This document shows positions 6,966 through 8,275 of a stretch of DNA of 8,275 bases, piece by piece. The DNA is taken from the NCBI GenBank assembly GCA_937895465.1, contig CALAYY010000041.1, positions 1 through 8,275 on the forward strand, read 5' to 3'. The notes beneath the pieces were generated by a model. The model did no database searches and was not told the origin of the DNA. It worked only from the letters and a program-made list of their open reading frames with translations. A program made the position numbers and the translations under genes. Origin of the DNA: an uncultured Clostridia bacterium (GTDB lineage Bacteria > Bacillota > Clostridia > Christensenellales > DUVY01). Numbering within the stretch: the stretch's first letter is position 1; every line of letters starts with the position of its first letter.

Positions 6966-7526
6966 TCAAACCTCTAAAAAGTTCTTAATTATTTGTTCCC
7001 CAAACTCTGTTAATATTGATTCGGGATGAAACTGTAAACCGTAAACTTGATAAGTCTCATGCTCTATAGCCATTATCACTCCGTCATTGTCTCTTGCCGT
7101 TATCAGCATACTTTGGGGTGTTTCGGTAACAATAAGTGAATGATATCTGCCTGCCAAAAACTTCTTTGGCAAACCTTGAAAAATCTTGGATGTTTTTTCA
7201 ATTATTACCTCTATGCTTTTGCCGTGATATATTTTATCAGCTTGTATAATCTTAGCTCCGCAAGCCTCTCCTATTGCCTGATGCCCAAGACATATTCCCA
7301 GTATTGGAATCTGTCCGCTAAAATGTTTTATAATCTCAATTATATTTCCTGCATCTTTTGGATGTCCAGGTCCTGGACTTACCACAATATGAGACGGATT
7401 TAGCTTTTCTATCTCCTGTATGGTTATAGAATCGTTTCTCACAACCTTTATATCAAAATTGATTTTTCCCATAAGCTGATAAAGGTTGTATGTGAAGCTG
7501 TCATAATTATCTATTAACAAAATCAT
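6966..7526 (-). CDS. trpG: Anthranilate synthase component II, glutamine amidotransferase
   Basis: Hydrolyses glutamine and passes ammonia to TrpE for anthranilate synthesis. The 186-residue class I amidotransferase domain is complete: the N-terminal ILLIDNYDSFTYNL, the oxyanion-loop region VVSPGPGHP (48-56), the nucleophile C79 in GICLGHQAIG, HGK at 101-103, RYHSL at 127-131 and the catalytic H167 and E169 in QFHPES. It is a separate gene, not fused to trpD. In many Bacillota the same subunit also serves aminodeoxychorismate synthase for folate, so PabA activity is possible but cannot be read here. The ATG overlaps the trpE stop in an ATGA tetranucleotide and is preceded by AGAGG 7 nt upstream, inside trpE, which is typical of coupled synthesis of two subunits. 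Confidence 0.97.
   Translation of the reverse strand: MILLIDNYDSFTYNLYQLMGKINFDIKVVRNDSITIQEIEKLNPSHIVVSPGPGHPKDAGNIIEIIKHFSGQIPILGICLGHQAIGEACGAKIIQADKIYHGKSIEVIIEKTSKIFQGLPKKFLAGRYHSLIVTETPQSMLITARDNDGVIMAIEHETYQVYGLQFHPESILTEFGEQIIKNFLEV
6970..6975 (-). promoter_or_regulatory. Ribosome binding site of trpD that decides its start
   Basis: AGAGGT on the minus strand lies in the last codons of trpG. Counted from AGAGG, the ATG at 6960 is 10 nt away, which is usable, while the in-frame TTG at 6969 is only 1 nt away, which is too close. This favours ATG 6960 as the trpD start and places translation re-initiation just past the trpG stop. Confidence 0.65.
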
Positions 7527-8275
7527 TTTGCCGCCTCTAAGGCACTAAAAAGTGCTTTTGCCTTGTTTAAGCTTTCTTCATATTCTTCTTCAGGAATGCT
7601 GTCAAGTACTATTCCGCCGCCTGACTGAATATTGATTTTGCCTTTATTTTTTACAACAGTGCGGATAGCGATACAGCAATCCATATTGCCGTTATATCCA
7701 AAATAACAAATGCTTCCGCCGTATATCCCACGCCCATGAGGCTCAAGCTCATCTATTATCTGCATTGCTCTAATCTTAGGGGCACCTGAAAGTGTCCCCG
7801 CTGGCAATACTGCACCCAAAGCATCTATCATATGCACTCCGTCTTTTAGTTTGCCTGCAACTACACTTGTCAAATGCATTACATGTGAATATCTTTCAAC
7901 ACTTAGATAGTTACGTACTTCAACACTGCCGATTGCCGATATCTTGCCTATGTCATTTCGCCCCAAATCCACCAGCATATTATGCTCTGATATTTCTTTT
8001 GGGTCATTTAAAAGCTCTTTTTCGAGCGCCCTATCTTCTTCTTGCGTTTTCCCACGCTTTCTTGTGCCTGCAATGGGATAGGTGATTACTTCTTTGCCTA
8101 CAATATGAATTAATGTTTCAGGAGAACAGCCTGCAATTTCAAGATCGCCCATCTTGATATAATAAAGATAAGGGGAAGGATTGATAAGCCTTAGATTTCT
8201 ATAGACGTCAAAAAGGCTGTCTTCAAAATCTGCACAAAATCTTTGGGAAGGGACAATCTGAAAAATATCGCCTTT
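7523..8275 (-). CDS. trpE: Anthranilate synthase component I, C-terminal part (cut by window edge)
   Basis: Makes anthranilate from chorismate with ammonia from TrpG; the first and usually feedback-controlled step. The window holds the last 250 codons, about half of a typical TrpE. The reading frame is open to the edge and continues upstream of the first internal ATG (8152) with the conserved GDIFQIVPSQRF (fragment residues 2-13) and FDVYRNLRLINPSPY, so that ATG is not the start. Further chorismate-enzyme motifs are PIAGTRKRG (67-75), EHNMLVDLGRND (97-108), RYSHVMHL (128-135), AGTLSGAPKIRAM (159-171), GRGIYGG (181-187) and the closing IQSGGGIVLDS (216-226). PIAGTRKRG and the match throughout suit TrpE better than PabB, and the trp context settles it. 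The N-terminal tryptophan-binding part lies outside the window, so feedback sensitivity cannot be judged. Confidence 0.96.
   Translation of the reverse strand, partial: KGDIFQIVPSQRFCADFEDSLFDVYRNLRLINPSPYLYYIKMGDLEIAGCSPETLIHIVGKEVITYPIAGTRKRGKTQEEDRALEKELLNDPKEISEHNMLVDLGRNDIGKISAIGSVEVRNYLSVERYSHVMHLTSVVAGKLKDGVHMIDALGAVLPAGTLSGAPKIRAMQIIDELEPHGRGIYGGSICYFGYNGNMDCCIAIRTVVKNKGKINIQSGGGIVLDSIPEEEYEESLNKAKALFSALEAAK

Noticed and set aside
7792..8085. Plus-strand open frame of 97 codons opposite trpE
   Set aside because: Antisense to conserved TrpE motifs; the cysteine- and leucine-rich content is explained by the complement of trpE codons.
7523..8152. trpE starting at the internal ATG 8152 as a short 209-residue gene
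   Set aside because: The same frame continues upstream to the window edge with conserved TrpE motifs (GDIFQIVPSQRF, NPSPY), so this is the end of a full trpE and not a short gene.
7520..8275. Tryptophan attenuator, T-box or TRAP site within the window
   Set aside because: The sequence here is trpE coding sequence; any leader would lie upstream of trpE, beyond position 8275.

Overview
The window is a visibly AT-rich bacterial stretch in which every supported gene lies on the minus strand, so transcription runs from high to low coordinates. Short or overlapping gene junctions, Shine-Dalgarno-type ribosome binding sites, an unfused trpEGDCFBA order and a YesN/YesM-type two-component pair all point to a low-GC Bacillota, most likely a clostridial lineage. 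Species cannot be told from the window alone.

Positions 8275 to 2674 hold the tryptophan operon. It contains the C-terminal half of trpE (cut by the window edge), then trpG, trpD, trpC, trpF, trpB and trpA. Together these cover every step from chorismate to tryptophan. TrpE/TrpG make anthranilate from chorismate and glutamine, TrpD adds phosphoribosyl from PRPP, TrpF isomerises the product, TrpC closes the indole ring, and TrpA/TrpB release indole and join it to serine. Junctions are a 4-bp overlap (E/G), a 5-bp gap (G/D), a 17-bp overlap (D/C), a 9-bp gap (C/F), an 8-bp overlap (F/B) and an 8-bp overlap (B/A), so the operon looks polycistronic and translationally coupled. Its promoter and any leader (attenuator, T-box or TRAP site) lie beyond position 8275. 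A clear intrinsic terminator at 2645-2612 closes it 28 nt after trpA.

Positions 2673 to 2506 are a 168-bp intergenic region with that terminator and a plausible promoter for the next unit. Positions 2505 to 1 hold a two-component system: a 530-residue response regulator (receiver, degenerate GGDEF-like middle region, AraC-type DNA-binding domain), overlapped by 11 bp by a membrane sensor kinase gene. The kinase runs off the window after its first transmembrane segment, Cache-like extracellular domain, second transmembrane segment and the start of HAMP. Its ligand and targets cannot be read from this window; relatives usually control carbohydrate uptake.

I see no mobile element, CRISPR array, RNA gene or plausible plus-strand gene. 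The content is mostly ordinary. The points worth a second look are a non-standard active-site loop in TrpA, a substitution in the C-terminal conserved segment of TrpF, the trpD start choice, and the unknown signal of the two-component system.
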